From Chloroflexota bacterium (GTDB lineage Bacteria; Chloroflexota; Limnocylindria; Limnocylindrales; CSP1-4), in NCBI GenBank assembly GCA_016200675.1, contig JACQEH010000233.1, forward strand, positions 1 to 7,957: 7,957 nt of DNA. The letters run 5' to 3'. This document shows positions 1 to 7,020 of the stretch, piece after piece; the stretch's first letter is position 1, and every line of letters begins with the position of its first letter. A program made the position numbers and the translations under genes. Under the pieces are notes generated by a model, which was given only the letters and a program-made list of their open reading frames with translations, had not been told where the DNA came from and ran no database searches.

Positions 1-280
1 CCTTGACCGTCACGATCACGATGCCGGGATGGGAGTGCCAGCCGGAGGTGCCCCCGGGGCTGACGACGACCGTCGCCGTGACAACGTCGACGGCCCCCTT
101 CGTCTGGAGCTTCAGGTCGCCGACGTTGACGTGGAACGGCTCGCCGATCGTTCCGCGGGCGAGGGGCGTCGCCGCGAAGCCGCTCGCTCCGGTGGCGAGG
201 GCCGTCCCCGCAAACACGACCACGAGTGCCAGGGCCAGGAGCGGGCTGCGGAGCGCAGAGCGCATCTTCCGGTTGTTCAT
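1..280 (-). CDS. Secreted cupin-domain protein, C-terminus cut by window edge
   Basis: Not an enzyme I can name; it reads as an exported small beta-barrel (cupin) protein. Ninety-three codons are visible. Residues 1-29 form a Sec-type signal peptide: a basic start (MNNRKMRSALRS), a hydrophobic core (LLALALVVVFAG) and a small-residue cleavage site around TALA. A beta-rich stretch follows, then TSGWHSHPG at residues 78-86. Its two histidines (H82, H84) match the metal-binding G(X)5HXH part of cupin motif 1; the rest of the barrel lies outside the window. The start at 280 is chosen because AAGGAG (293-288) sits 7 bases upstream; an in-frame ATG at 286 would be only 1 base from it. The start overlaps the stop of the upstream small gene (ATGA), which suggests coupled translation. 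Metal, ligand and activity are unknown. The cupin assignment is fairly secure; the exact role is not. Confidence 0.85.
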   Translation of the reverse strand, partial: MNNRKMRSALRSPLLALALVVVFAGTALATGASGFAATPLARGTIGEPFHVNVGDLKLQTKGAVDVVTATVVVSPGGTSGWHSHPGIVIVTVK

Positions 281-705
281 TTCCATTCTCCTTCGATCAG
301 GACTCTTGACTGCGTGGCGCCGCGTGGGGCGCCGAGGATTCGGCGTCGATCGGCCCTGCCGATCGGTCGATGCGTCGTCATGTCTTCGGGACGCCCACCC
401 CTTCCCCCCCCTGCCAACGCTCTCCGCGAACGGGCGGCACCACCGCTTCCCGCTCCGGACAGGGCCACGAGCTCGACCTCGTGGAAAATCCGGACGTCGG
501 GCCCGTCATCCGGAAACATGGCCCGGACGGCATCGCCGGCCGAGGCCGAGTCGAACGCCCAGCCCTCGACCACGACCGCGATCCCTGAACTGTCCGCGAG
601 GATCGAGAGTCGACTGATCCCCATCTCGGACAACCGGGCGGCCACGTCGGGTCCCAGATTGGGCTCGGCTGCGTCCGGGCCCGCGATGAGCATCGCGATG
701 GTCAT
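277..705 (-). CDS. Small unrecognised alpha/beta protein with low-complexity tail
   Basis: I do not recognise this gene. The first 83 or so residues alternate predicted strands and helices (MTIAMLIAG, DVAARLSEMG, SRLSILADSSGIAVVVEG, SAGDAVRAMFP, VRIFHEVELVAL), like a compact ferredoxin-type fold; that fold is a guess. Residues 84-142 are rich in Gly and Arg and look disordered. By hand count, third-position GC falls from about 87% in the first part to about 64% in the tail, so the real protein may be shorter or the reading frame may shift near residue 83 or at the G8 tract (411-404). The start at 705 is supported by AGGAGG four bases upstream; an ATG at codon 5 is less likely. It follows the LuxR-type regulator by 66 bases and overlaps the cupin start, so it is probably in the same operon. 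There is no signal peptide or membrane segment. Confidence 0.6.
   Translation of the reverse strand: MTIAMLIAGPDAAEPNLGPDVAARLSEMGISRLSILADSSGIAVVVEGWAFDSASAGDAVRAMFPDDGPDVRIFHEVELVALSGAGSGGAARSRRALAGGGRGGRPEDMTTHRPIGRADRRRILGAPRGATQSRVLIEGEWK
288..293 (-). promoter_or_regulatory. Ribosome binding site of the cupin gene
   Basis: AAGGAG on the minus strand, 7 bases before the ATG at 280. It lies inside the last codons of the upstream ORF, and it decides between two in-frame ATG codons (286 and 280) in favour of the second. Confidence 0.6.
347..365. repeat. Perfect inverted repeat, 8-base arms, upstream of the cupin gene
   Basis: CGATCGGC-CCT-GCCGATCG, with every arm base paired across a 3-base centre; the palindrome CCGATCGG (359-366) overlaps its right arm. 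It lies 67-85 bases upstream of the cupin start, inside the doubtful tail of the small ORF. It could be a protein-binding operator, or an RNA hairpin in the message between the two cistrons. No U-tract follows on the minus strand, so it is not a standard terminator. Confidence 0.4.
404..411 (-). other. G8 homopolymer in the coding strand
   Basis: Eight consecutive C on the plus strand give a G8 run in the coding strand of the small gene, inside its Gly/Arg-rich tail (around LAGGGRGG). Such runs are prone to polymerase slippage and to sequencing indels. Loss of one G would end the ORF at a TGA at 380-378 and leave about 90 bases of leader before the cupin gene. Confidence 0.5.
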
Positions 706-709
706 GGAC

Positions 710-716
710 CCTCCTC
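710..716 (-). promoter_or_regulatory. Ribosome binding site of the small unrecognised gene
   Basis: GAGGAGG on the minus strand with a 4-base spacer to the ATG at 705. This is one of the strongest Shine-Dalgarno matches in the window and fixes the start of the 142-codon ORF at its first ATG. Confidence 0.65.
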
Positions 717-726
717 GCCGCTCCAG

Positions 727-741
727 GACCCGTTCTGGGTC
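727..741. repeat. Short inverted repeat between regulator and small gene
   Basis: GACCC-GTTCT-GGGTC, 5-base arms around a 5-base loop, in the 66-base gap after the regulator stop and about 20 bases before the start of the small gene. Without a U-run it is not a convincing terminator; it may be an mRNA stem or chance. Confidence 0.2.
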
Positions 742-771
742 GCAGGGCGAGGCTAGGCGGAGGGGAGACCC

Positions 772-3588
772 TCATTCATCGGGCAAACCCCGTACCCGAC
801 CGGAGCGAATTACCGACGCCATCTCCGTCCGATTCCGAAGACCGAGCTTGGCGAGCACGTTCGTGACGTGCCGCTCGACGGTCTTGGGCGAGACGACAAG
901 CGCCTCGGCGATCTCTCGATTGCTGAGCCCATCCGCAACGAGCCGGGAGACCTCGGCCTCCCGTTCGCTCAGGCCGGCAAGTCCGTCCTCAGCAGCCGCT
1001 GGACCCCGCCGCCACGCCCGCACCCCAAGGCGGCGGAGGGCCTGTGCCACGAGTCGGCCCTCGCTCGATGCCCCGATCTGCGCGGCCAACTCGGCCGCAG
1101 TCGTGAACGCGGCGACGGATCGGACACGGTCGGTCTTGGCGAGGACCCGGCCAAGGTCGATACGAGCCCAGAGGAGGTCCCCGGCGTAGCCGGCGCGCTC
1201 CAGCTCCGACGCGTACTGCTCGAGGATGGCGATCGCGGCGGCGGCGTCCCCATCGGCAACTGCGATCGCGGCGCCCGCGCGCATCCGCCAGAGCGCGCGT
1301 TGAAGGTACGTTCGGCCGGCGGTTGCGCGGTCCCATTCGGCCAGCGTGCCGCGAGCTTCATCGGTCCGCCCGATCCGGGCGAGCAGCTCAACAGACACGA
1401 TCGCGAGCTCGGCCGCGCAGCGAGGGCACCGGGCGACGGCCGAGTCTGCCCGCGCGGCGGCGAGCTCGGCCTCAACCACGCCGGCAGCCGCTGTACCAGC
1501 GGATCGTGCCTGCCACGCGGCGACGGTCTGATGGATCGCCAGTCGGTAGTGCGGATCGGGCTCCGTGTCGGCGTCCCGGCGCAGTGCGCGCAGCGCCGAC
1601 GTGGCCTCGCCGAGCGAAAGTTCGATCGCGTGAACGATGGAGGCCGCGCTCCCCCAGCGCCGCGGGGCATTCCGGATGCGGGCCTCGAGTCGGCCGGTCT
1701 CCGTCGCGATGGCTCGCGCCTCCACGAGGCGGCCAAGGTCACGGAGCCCCCTGGCGAGTCCGTGCCCGGCCTCAACGGTCAGGATCGGCAGCACAAGGCT
1801 CTTCGAGCGTTCCCACGCACTGCGGTAGAAGGCCTCGGATTCCCGGATCCGACCAAGGGGTCGGAGGGCGAACCCCGTCCGGATCAGCGCGGCGGTGTGC
1901 GATGCATCGTCGAGACCCTGCGCTACGCGGATGATCGCTTCGCTGTGCTCGATGACCTCGTCGGCCCGATCCCCCTGGAGCGCCGCATCGCCTGCCACGA
2001 TGAGAGCCGCCAGGTACGCCCGGCGATCCTCGGGCGACAGCCCGTCGATGTCGCCGATGGCCGTGACCATCGCGCGGGCGCCCTCAAGCGCCAGGGCCGC
2101 GTTTTGACTGCCGGCCACGGTCTCATGATCGAGCCACAGCTCGACTTCGGCCTCGAGCGCATTCATCTGAACCGCGGTCGCACCATTCGCTGGTGCGGCC
2201 TGACGGGCTCGGTCCAGATGGCGGTGGGCTTCCGCCGACCGGGCCAGTCGGTATGCCGCCTGAGCGGCCTCGATCTCCGCGTGCTGCCGCTCCGGCCCGC
2301 CTACAGCGGCCTCGCTCACCCGTGCCCAACGGTCGAGGGCGATCTCCTGTTCGCCAGTGACGGCCGCGACCTCCGCAAGCGACCGATCGAGTTCGAGTCG
2401 TTTGGGATCGGTCGATTCGAGAGCGTCAGCGGTCGCGGTCAGGAGCCGGAGGTCGTCGACGTTGAGGAGCCGTCGTTGCGACGAGGCGAGGAGCCGTCCG
2501 GCGAGCGCGCCGGCCGGAAGTCCCGCGCCACCCCGATGCACGAGCGCTTCGCGCAGCAGAGGCAGATCGTCGCCGGCTCGGTCTTCGATCCAGGCCGCGA
2601 TACGCGCGTGCAGACGTCGTCGCGGCTCCGCTGGCAGGGCCCGTGTCGCGGCTTCGCGGATCAGGTCGTGGGCAACTCGAGTGGATCCGTCCGACCGGAT
2701 GGCCAGGCCCCGCCCCACGAGTTCCTGGATGGCCTGCCGAACGCGATCCGCCCCCCAGTCCAGGAGCTCGGCGGCGTCCTCGTCCATAAAGGGGCGGCCC
2801 CCGACGGCGATGACCGCGAGGAGGGCTCCAGCATCCGAGCTGAGGTCGCGGAGGCGCGCAGCAATCAGGCTCGAGGGATCGGCCGAGGCACCGCCGCGGG
2901 CCAGTGCGTCCACCCAGAACGGTGATCCTCCGGCCCGCCGCCAGAGGTCCGTGGCAGCCGCATCGTCAAGGCCGCGATCGATGGCCTGGGCCAGCGACCG
3001 GCCATCCTCGAGTGACAGCGGACCGAGATCGAGGAACGCCCGTCGATCAGGGGCGAGGTCCGCCTCGAGGCTCGTGCGGTACGAAGCCGCGGCGGGAGAC
3101 CAGCGGGCCGCAGCGACGACGACGAGGGACTGGTGACCTGACGCCGCGGCCCGGAGGAGGTAGTGAACGAGCGCAATCGACCGCTCGTCCACCCACTGCA
3201 GGTCGTCGATCGAGATCAGCATCGGGCCCTGCGGCCCGAGCGCCCGATGAGCTGCCTCGAAGATGCGCAGCGGGTCGTGGTCCTGCGAGTCGGGAGCCTG
3301 GAAGACCAGCCGGTCCAGCGCCGCGCCATCACGCGGAACCCTGGCCAGCATACGCAGGAGTTCGCTGACGGCGGCGAGCGGCACGGACTGCATGGGTTCG
3401 AACCCGCCGACGTGGACAACGTGGGTCGGGGCCGCCCTCGCGACGGTTTCCGCGAGCAGGGTCGTCTTGCCGCTGCCGGGTTCGCCCGTGAGCAGGGCCG
3501 CGGCTGGCGCTCGGTCGAGACGCGCACGTCGCACGAGCGCGCCCACCACTTCAAGCTCAGTCCTGCGGCCGACGAACCGGACGCTCAC
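772..3588 (-). CDS. LAL-type LuxR transcriptional regulator with N-terminal ATPase
   Basis: A 938-residue one-protein switch of the large ATP-binding LuxR (LAL, MalT-like) class. The N-terminal module binds and hydrolyses ATP: Walker A GEPGSGKT at residues 35-42 and a Walker B-like strand MLISIDDLQW at 123-132. The middle, from about residue 330 to 860, is Ala/Leu/Arg-rich and helical, as in the TPR-like ligand- or partner-sensing part of the family. The C-terminus carries a LuxR/GerE helix-turn-helix at about 873-925 (LSEREAEVSRLVADGLSN, then the recognition helix SPKTVERHVTNVLAKLGL). Length is typical for the family. The start is GTG at 3588; no Shine-Dalgarno is visible, but a TACCCT -10 box ends 6 bases before the GTG, which fits a leaderless message. 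It is followed after 66 bases by the small gene and the cupin gene, probably one operon. The inducer and targets cannot be read from the sequence. Confidence 0.93.
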   Translation of the reverse strand: MSVRFVGRRTELEVVGALVRRARLDRAPAAALLTGEPGSGKTTLLAETVARAAPTHVVHVGGFEPMQSVPLAAVSELLRMLARVPRDGAALDRLVFQAPDSQDHDPLRIFEAAHRALGPQGPMLISIDDLQWVDERSIALVHYLLRAAASGHQSLVVVAAARWSPAAASYRTSLEADLAPDRRAFLDLGPLSLEDGRSLAQAIDRGLDDAAATDLWRRAGGSPFWVDALARGGASADPSSLIAARLRDLSSDAGALLAVIAVGGRPFMDEDAAELLDWGADRVRQAIQELVGRGLAIRSDGSTRVAHDLIREAATRALPAEPRRRLHARIAAWIEDRAGDDLPLLREALVHRGGAGLPAGALAGRLLASSQRRLLNVDDLRLLTATADALESTDPKRLELDRSLAEVAAVTGEQEIALDRWARVSEAAVGGPERQHAEIEAAQAAYRLARSAEAHRHLDRARQAAPANGATAVQMNALEAEVELWLDHETVAGSQNAALALEGARAMVTAIGDIDGLSPEDRRAYLAALIVAGDAALQGDRADEVIEHSEAIIRVAQGLDDASHTAALIRTGFALRPLGRIRESEAFYRSAWERSKSLVLPILTVEAGHGLARGLRDLGRLVEARAIATETGRLEARIRNAPRRWGSAASIVHAIELSLGEATSALRALRRDADTEPDPHYRLAIHQTVAAWQARSAGTAAAGVVEAELAAARADSAVARCPRCAAELAIVSVELLARIGRTDEARGTLAEWDRATAGRTYLQRALWRMRAGAAIAVADGDAAAAIAILEQYASELERAGYAGDLLWARIDLGRVLAKTDRVRSVAAFTTAAELAAQIGASSEGRLVAQALRRLGVRAWRRGPAAAEDGLAGLSEREAEVSRLVADGLSNREIAEALVVSPKTVERHVTNVLAKLGLRNRTEMASVIRSGRVRGLPDE

Positions 3589-3594
3589 GCGCGC

Positions 3595-3624
3595 AGGGTA
3601 GATGCGGCGCGGGCCGGCTGCCAG
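3595..3624 (-). promoter_or_regulatory. Candidate leaderless promoter of the LuxR-type regulator
   Basis: On the minus strand, CTGGCA (3624-3619, four of six matches to TTGACA), an 18-base spacer and TACCCT (3600-3595, TANNNT) are followed by only 6 bases and the GTG start. Transcription would begin at or beside the start codon. The downstream half closely matches the start region of the divergent decarboxylase gene. The -10 call is better supported than the -35. Confidence 0.45.
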
Positions 3625-3626
3625 AC

Positions 3627-3637
3627 CCGAAATTCGG
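3627..3637. repeat. Small palindrome upstream of the regulator promoter
   Basis: CCGAA-A-TTCGG, 5-base arms around a single A, two bases upstream of the candidate -35 box of the regulator gene. It sits in the 96-base gap after the second flavoprotein gene and stands out as an AT-containing island. It could be an operator or activator site; the arms are short enough to arise by chance. Confidence 0.2.
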
Positions 3638-3684
3638 CGACCGACCTCAGCCGCAGCCCTTCGCCATCCTTCTCCAGTGGCGCC

Positions 3685-5334
3685 CTAGCCGTGTTTCCTC
3701 GCGTCACCGAGCACTTCGCGGGCGGCGTTCTGGCCGGGACCGCCCGTCACGCCACCGCCGGGATGGCCGCCGGAGCCGCACAGGTACAAGCCCGCGATGC
3801 CGCCGATCCGGTAGCGAGCATGGCCGAGCAATGGCCGCCACAGGTAGAACTGGTCGAGGCCGGGATCGGCATGCAGCGGATGACCGCCCGTCAGCCCGAA
3901 GTCACGCTCCAGGTCGACCGGCGTCAGCACCTGTCGATGGGTGACGAGCTTGCCGATCCCGGGCGCCACGTCCTCGAGCGTCCGGATGACCGTGTCGCCG
4001 AAGGCATCGGCGGTGGTCGTGCTCCAGTCTCCATCCCGGAGGGCGTACGGTGCGTACTGGGCGATGACGCTCATGACGTGCGTGCCGGCCTTGGCCCCCT
4101 CCACGAGGAGCGGATCGGTCAGCGACGGGATCGTGGCCTCGAGGATCGGCGACGCGGAGGCTGCCCCGTACTTCGAGGCGTCGAAAGCGCGCTCCATCGC
4201 ATCGATGCCGGGGGCCACCACGATCCGGCCGCGCAGCAGCCGCATCCCGTCCTCGCCCGCTGCCGGGAAGACGGGCAGCTTCTTCAGGGCCAGGTTGACC
4301 TTGGCCACCACGCCCGGGGTCCGGATGTTGCCGGCCCGCCAGCCGAGCGACGGCCCGAGGGCCACGGGGTCCACGAGCCCCACGAGGGTCCGCTTGGGAT
4401 CGATCCCCGAGACGACCGCGGTCGCCGCGATCTCCTCGCCCGAGGCCAGGACGACGCCGCTGACCCGCCCGTCCTTCGAGGTGATCGCCGTGACCTCCGC
4501 CCCGATGCGGATCTCGGCACCGGCCGCGCGGGCGGCCGAGGCCAGGGCCGCCGCCAGCGCACCCGGGCCGCCGCGGGCGAAGACGGTCTCGCCGGCCGCG
4601 CCCCCGTCATTGCCCGCCGAGTCCATGAGCAGCACGGCCGCCGTGCCCGCGGACCAAGGACCGACCGCGCAATAGCGGACCCCGCGCCAGGCGACGGCGG
4701 CCCGGACCGCGTCCGTTTCGAAGGCCTCGGCCACGAGGTCGGCGATCGCCATCGGCAGGACCCGCAGGATCGACCGCGAGTCCTCGCGACCGAGGCTGCG
4801 GAACGTGCGCCCGAGCTTCAGCCCGGTCAGCGCATCCCCGATGCCCGGCGCCCGGACGTCGGGCGGAGCGGCCTTGCCGAGCTCGTCGAGGAACCGCCCG
4901 ATGGAGCGGACGAGGCGATCGAAGCGGGGGTAGCCCTCGGCATCGCCCACCGATCGGGCGCGCAGGCCGTCGGCCGTCCGGGCCACGTCGTCCCAGAGGG
5001 TGACGGCAGAGCCGTCCGGCGAAGGCGCGAAGACGCGCACGTCGGGAGCCATGAGCGACAGCCCGTGGCGCTTGAGGTCGAGGTCGCGCTGGACCGATGG
5101 TCTGAGGCGGCCGACGGTGTGGGCGAGCGTCGGGACGCGGATCCCCGGCCCCAGCTCCGACGTGTCGGCGGCCCCGCCGACGCGGTCGCGCCGCTCGAGG
5201 ACGAGCGTCCGGAGGCCGCCCCTCGCGAGATACGCGGCCGTGATGAGCCCGTTGTGGCCGCCGCCGATGACGGCCGCGTCCCACGGGCCGGCGCCGCGCG
5301 CCGAGGTGGTCAGCGTGGCGTCCGTGGTCGCCAT
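3685..5334 (-). CDS. FAD-dependent oxidoreductase, phytoene desaturase/PYROXD2-like, paralog 2
   Basis: A 549-residue flavoprotein of the broad CrtI/phytoene desaturase-like group (COG1233), closest in feel to PYROXD2-type proteins. Members bind FAD and oxidise or isomerise hydrophobic or unsaturated substrates; this one's substrate is unknown. The N-terminal Rossmann motif AAVIGGGHNGL spans residues 20-30, with the ribose-binding acidic residue in LVLE (E47). A central segment follows (ARGGPGALAAAL, 253-264, then GAEIRIGAEVTAI). The C-terminal FAD-contacting segment LYLCGSGGHPGGGVTGGPGQ starts near residue 516. There is no signal peptide or membrane helix. The ATG at 5334 shares one base with the upstream paralog's stop (TGATG), so translation is probably coupled; in-frame codons further upstream are a shadow of that gene. 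The stop is TAG at 3685. The first 18 or so residues before the Rossmann strand are an extra lead compared with paralog 1. Confidence 0.9.
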   Translation of the reverse strand: MATTDATLTTSARGAGPWDAAVIGGGHNGLITAAYLARGGLRTLVLERRDRVGGAADTSELGPGIRVPTLAHTVGRLRPSVQRDLDLKRHGLSLMAPDVRVFAPSPDGSAVTLWDDVARTADGLRARSVGDAEGYPRFDRLVRSIGRFLDELGKAAPPDVRAPGIGDALTGLKLGRTFRSLGREDSRSILRVLPMAIADLVAEAFETDAVRAAVAWRGVRYCAVGPWSAGTAAVLLMDSAGNDGGAAGETVFARGGPGALAAALASAARAAGAEIRIGAEVTAITSKDGRVSGVVLASGEEIAATAVVSGIDPKRTLVGLVDPVALGPSLGWRAGNIRTPGVVAKVNLALKKLPVFPAAGEDGMRLLRGRIVVAPGIDAMERAFDASKYGAASASPILEATIPSLTDPLLVEGAKAGTHVMSVIAQYAPYALRDGDWSTTTADAFGDTVIRTLEDVAPGIGKLVTHRQVLTPVDLERDFGLTGGHPLHADPGLDQFYLWRPLLGHARYRIGGIAGLYLCGSGGHPGGGVTGGPGQNAAREVLGDARKHG

Positions 5335-6974
5335 CACGCCACCCGCTTTCCGCGGCCGCGCGAGCGGATGACTTCCAGGGCCGCGATCCGCCCGTTGGCG
5401 CCCATGATCCCCCCGCCGGGGTGGGTCGCCGAGCCGCACAGCCAGAGGTCGCGAACGGGCGTCCGGAAGCGGGCCCAGCCGGGCACCGGCCGGCTGAAGA
5501 AGAGCTGTTCCAGGGAGAGCTCGCCCTGGAAGATGTTGCCCTCGCTGAGGCCGGTCGTCCGCTCGATGTCGAGCGGCGTCTGGACGTTGCGGTGGAGGAT
5601 CTTCGACTTGAGGTCCGGGGCGAACTCCGAGATGCGGTCCACGACGGCGTCCCCGAAGGCCTCGCGGTTGTCGTCCCAGGTCCCGAGCGACGGGTCGAGG
5701 TGGTACGGCGCGTACTGGACGAAGCAGCTCATGACGTGCTTCCCGGGCGGCGCCATCCCCGGATCCACGAGGGTCGGGATGATGATGTCGATGTAGGGCT
5801 TGCGGCTCCAGTGGCCGTACTTGGCGTCGTCGTAGGCCCGCTCCATCTCGTCGACTGACGGGGAGATGGAGATCGCGCCGCGGAGGTGCTCGCCAGGCCC
5901 GGGCAGGGCCGTGAACGATGGCAACCCGTCGAGGGCCATGTTGACCTTGCCCGACGAGCCCCGGAACTTGAAGCGCCGGACCTCGGCCTCGAAGTCGGGA
6001 TCGAGGGTCCCGGGCTCCATGAGGTCGATGAACGTCCGCCGACTGTCGACGGACGAGAGGACGACGTCGGCCGCGATCTCGTCGCCGCTCTCGAGGGCCA
6101 CGCCGACCGCCCGGCCGTCGCGGACCATGATCCGGGCGACGGGCGCCTCCATCCGGATCTCGGCGCCGGCCGCCCGGGCCGCGCTCCCGATCGCGTTGGA
6201 GATGCCGCCGGTGCCGCCCTTGGGGATGCCCCAGGCCCGGAAGGCGCCGTCGATCTCGCCCATGTAGTGGTGGAGCAGGACGTAGGCCGTGCCCGGGCTC
6301 TTCACGCCCTGGTAGGTGCCGATGATCCCCGAGGCGGACATGGTGGCCTTCAGTGGATCGGTCTCGAACCACTGGTCCAGGAAGTCCGAGGCCGACATGG
6401 TCATGAGCTGGACGAAGACCGCCTGCTGGCGCTCGGTAAGGCGTCCGAAGGCGCGGGCGAGGCCGCCCAGCGGCAGGAACGGCCGGGGGTCGTTGGAGGC
6501 GGGATCGGGCGGGACGATGGACAGGATCGGCTTGATGAAGCGGGCCATGTCGACCATCAGCTGGCCGTAGTCCTCGTAGGCCTCGGCGTCGCTCTTCGAC
6601 CAGCGACGCAGCTCCCGGATGGTCCGCCCGTGGTCGTTGACCCGCCACAGGTAGTCGCCCGTCGAGCGGCCGTCGGGACCCCTGGGGCCAGCCCCCTCAC
6701 GAAGGGGGGTGAACGTGCCGTCGAGGGGCAGGATGTCGAGGCCGTGGGCCGGCAGGTTCAGCTCGCGGATGATCTCCGGCCGGAGGAGCGAGACGACGTA
6801 CGAGAAGACCGAGAAGCGGAAGCCCGGGAAGATCTCCTCGGTGACCGCGGCGCCGCCCAGGACGTGGCGTCGCTCGAGGACGAGCGTCCTCATGCCGGCG
6901 CGGGCGAGGTAGGCGGCCGAGATCAGGCCGTTGTGCCCACCGCCGATGATCACCGCGTCGTAGCGCTGGGCCAC
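5334..6974 (-). CDS. FAD-dependent oxidoreductase, phytoene desaturase/PYROXD2-like, paralog 1
   Basis: A 546-residue flavoprotein, the first gene of a tandem pair. DAVIIGGGHNGLISAAYL (residues 6-23) is the dinucleotide-binding fold, ending in LVLE with E34. PKGGTGGISNAI (251-262) and the following AEIRMEAPVARI belong to the second FAD-contacting region, and LWLCGSATHPGGGIMGANGR starts near 510. It aligns with paralog 2 over its whole length, for example at KYG, HVMS, QYAPY, AFGD and HPGGG. The start is GTG at 6974, preceded by GAGGAG with a 4-base spacer; the reading frame stays open upstream into the divergent gene, but that part is antisense shadow. Residues about 91-105 (EGAGPRGPDGRST) look like an insert missing from paralog 2 and are encoded by nested GC palindromes. 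Function is limited to FAD-dependent redox or isomerase chemistry on an unknown, probably hydrophobic, substrate; a carotenoid role is possible but no carotenoid synthesis genes are present. Confidence 0.9.
   Translation of the reverse strand: MAQRYDAVIIGGGHNGLISAAYLARAGMRTLVLERRHVLGGAAVTEEIFPGFRFSVFSYVVSLLRPEIIRELNLPAHGLDILPLDGTFTPLREGAGPRGPDGRSTGDYLWRVNDHGRTIRELRRWSKSDAEAYEDYGQLMVDMARFIKPILSIVPPDPASNDPRPFLPLGGLARAFGRLTERQQAVFVQLMTMSASDFLDQWFETDPLKATMSASGIIGTYQGVKSPGTAYVLLHHYMGEIDGAFRAWGIPKGGTGGISNAIGSAARAAGAEIRMEAPVARIMVRDGRAVGVALESGDEIAADVVLSSVDSRRTFIDLMEPGTLDPDFEAEVRRFKFRGSSGKVNMALDGLPSFTALPGPGEHLRGAISISPSVDEMERAYDDAKYGHWSRKPYIDIIIPTLVDPGMAPPGKHVMSCFVQYAPYHLDPSLGTWDDNREAFGDAVVDRISEFAPDLKSKILHRNVQTPLDIERTTGLSEGNIFQGELSLEQLFFSRPVPGWARFRTPVRDLWLCGSATHPGGGIMGANGRIAALEVIRSRGRGKRVA
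6679..6709. repeat. Cluster of GC palindromes inside flavoprotein paralog 1
   Basis: Three interlocking inverted repeats: CCCC-T-GGGG (6679-6687), GGGGC-CA-GCCCC (6684-6695) and CCCCCT-CACGA-AGGGGG (6692-6708). Together they encode the Gly/Pro/Arg-rich segment near residues 90-98 of the flavoprotein, which has no counterpart in its paralog. This could be a small palindromic element absorbed in frame, or an mRNA stem early in the gene. Confidence 0.35.
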
Positions 6975-6977
6975 GTG

Positions 6978-6984
6978 TCTCCTC
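6978..6984 (-). promoter_or_regulatory. Ribosome binding site fixing the GTG start of flavoprotein paralog 1
   Basis: GAGGAGA on the minus strand, just ahead of GTG at 6974. It is the only good Shine-Dalgarno match near the point where similarity to the family begins (the Rossmann strand starts five codons in), so the GTG is preferred over any upstream start. Confidence 0.65.
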
Positions 6985-7020
6985 GTTCCCGGCGCCGGGG
7001 ACCTGCGCCGCCTATCCAGT

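Noticed and set aside
750..755. TAGCCT as a -10 box for the small gene
   Set aside because: It fits TANNNT but has no -35 partner, and the short gap after the regulator stop plus a strong ribosome binding site fit read-through from upstream equally well.
29..1189. Plus-strand open frame of 386 codons
   Set aside because: Antisense to the cupin, the small gene and the end of the regulator; Ser/Arg/Pro-rich with no domain.
868..2925. Plus-strand open frame of 685 codons
   Set aside because: Entirely antisense to the LuxR-type regulator, whose ATPase and helix-turn-helix motifs are clear; the antisense product shows no recognisable motif.
3662..3682. Possible terminator after flavoprotein paralog 2 (CGCCA ... 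TGGCG)
   Set aside because: The stem is only 5 bases with an 11-base loop and no U-tract on the minus strand; no intrinsic terminator is supported here.
3163..5796. Plus-strand open frame of 877 codons
   Set aside because: It runs antisense to the regulator and both flavoprotein genes, has Arg/Gly/Asp-rich low-information content with no domain, and crosses gene boundaries. It is open only because of the high GC bias of the opposite strand.
5335..6648. N-terminal extension of flavoprotein paralog 2 to give 987 residues
   Set aside because: The extra 438 codons are the out-of-frame shadow of paralog 1, Pro/Arg-rich; family similarity begins just after the ATG at 5334.
3685..6974. Calling the flavoproteins carotenoid desaturases (crtI/crtN)
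   Set aside because: Overall family is shared, but the GGGHNG start and HPGGG end are closer to the PYROXD2-like branch and no phytoene synthase or other carotenoid gene is present.
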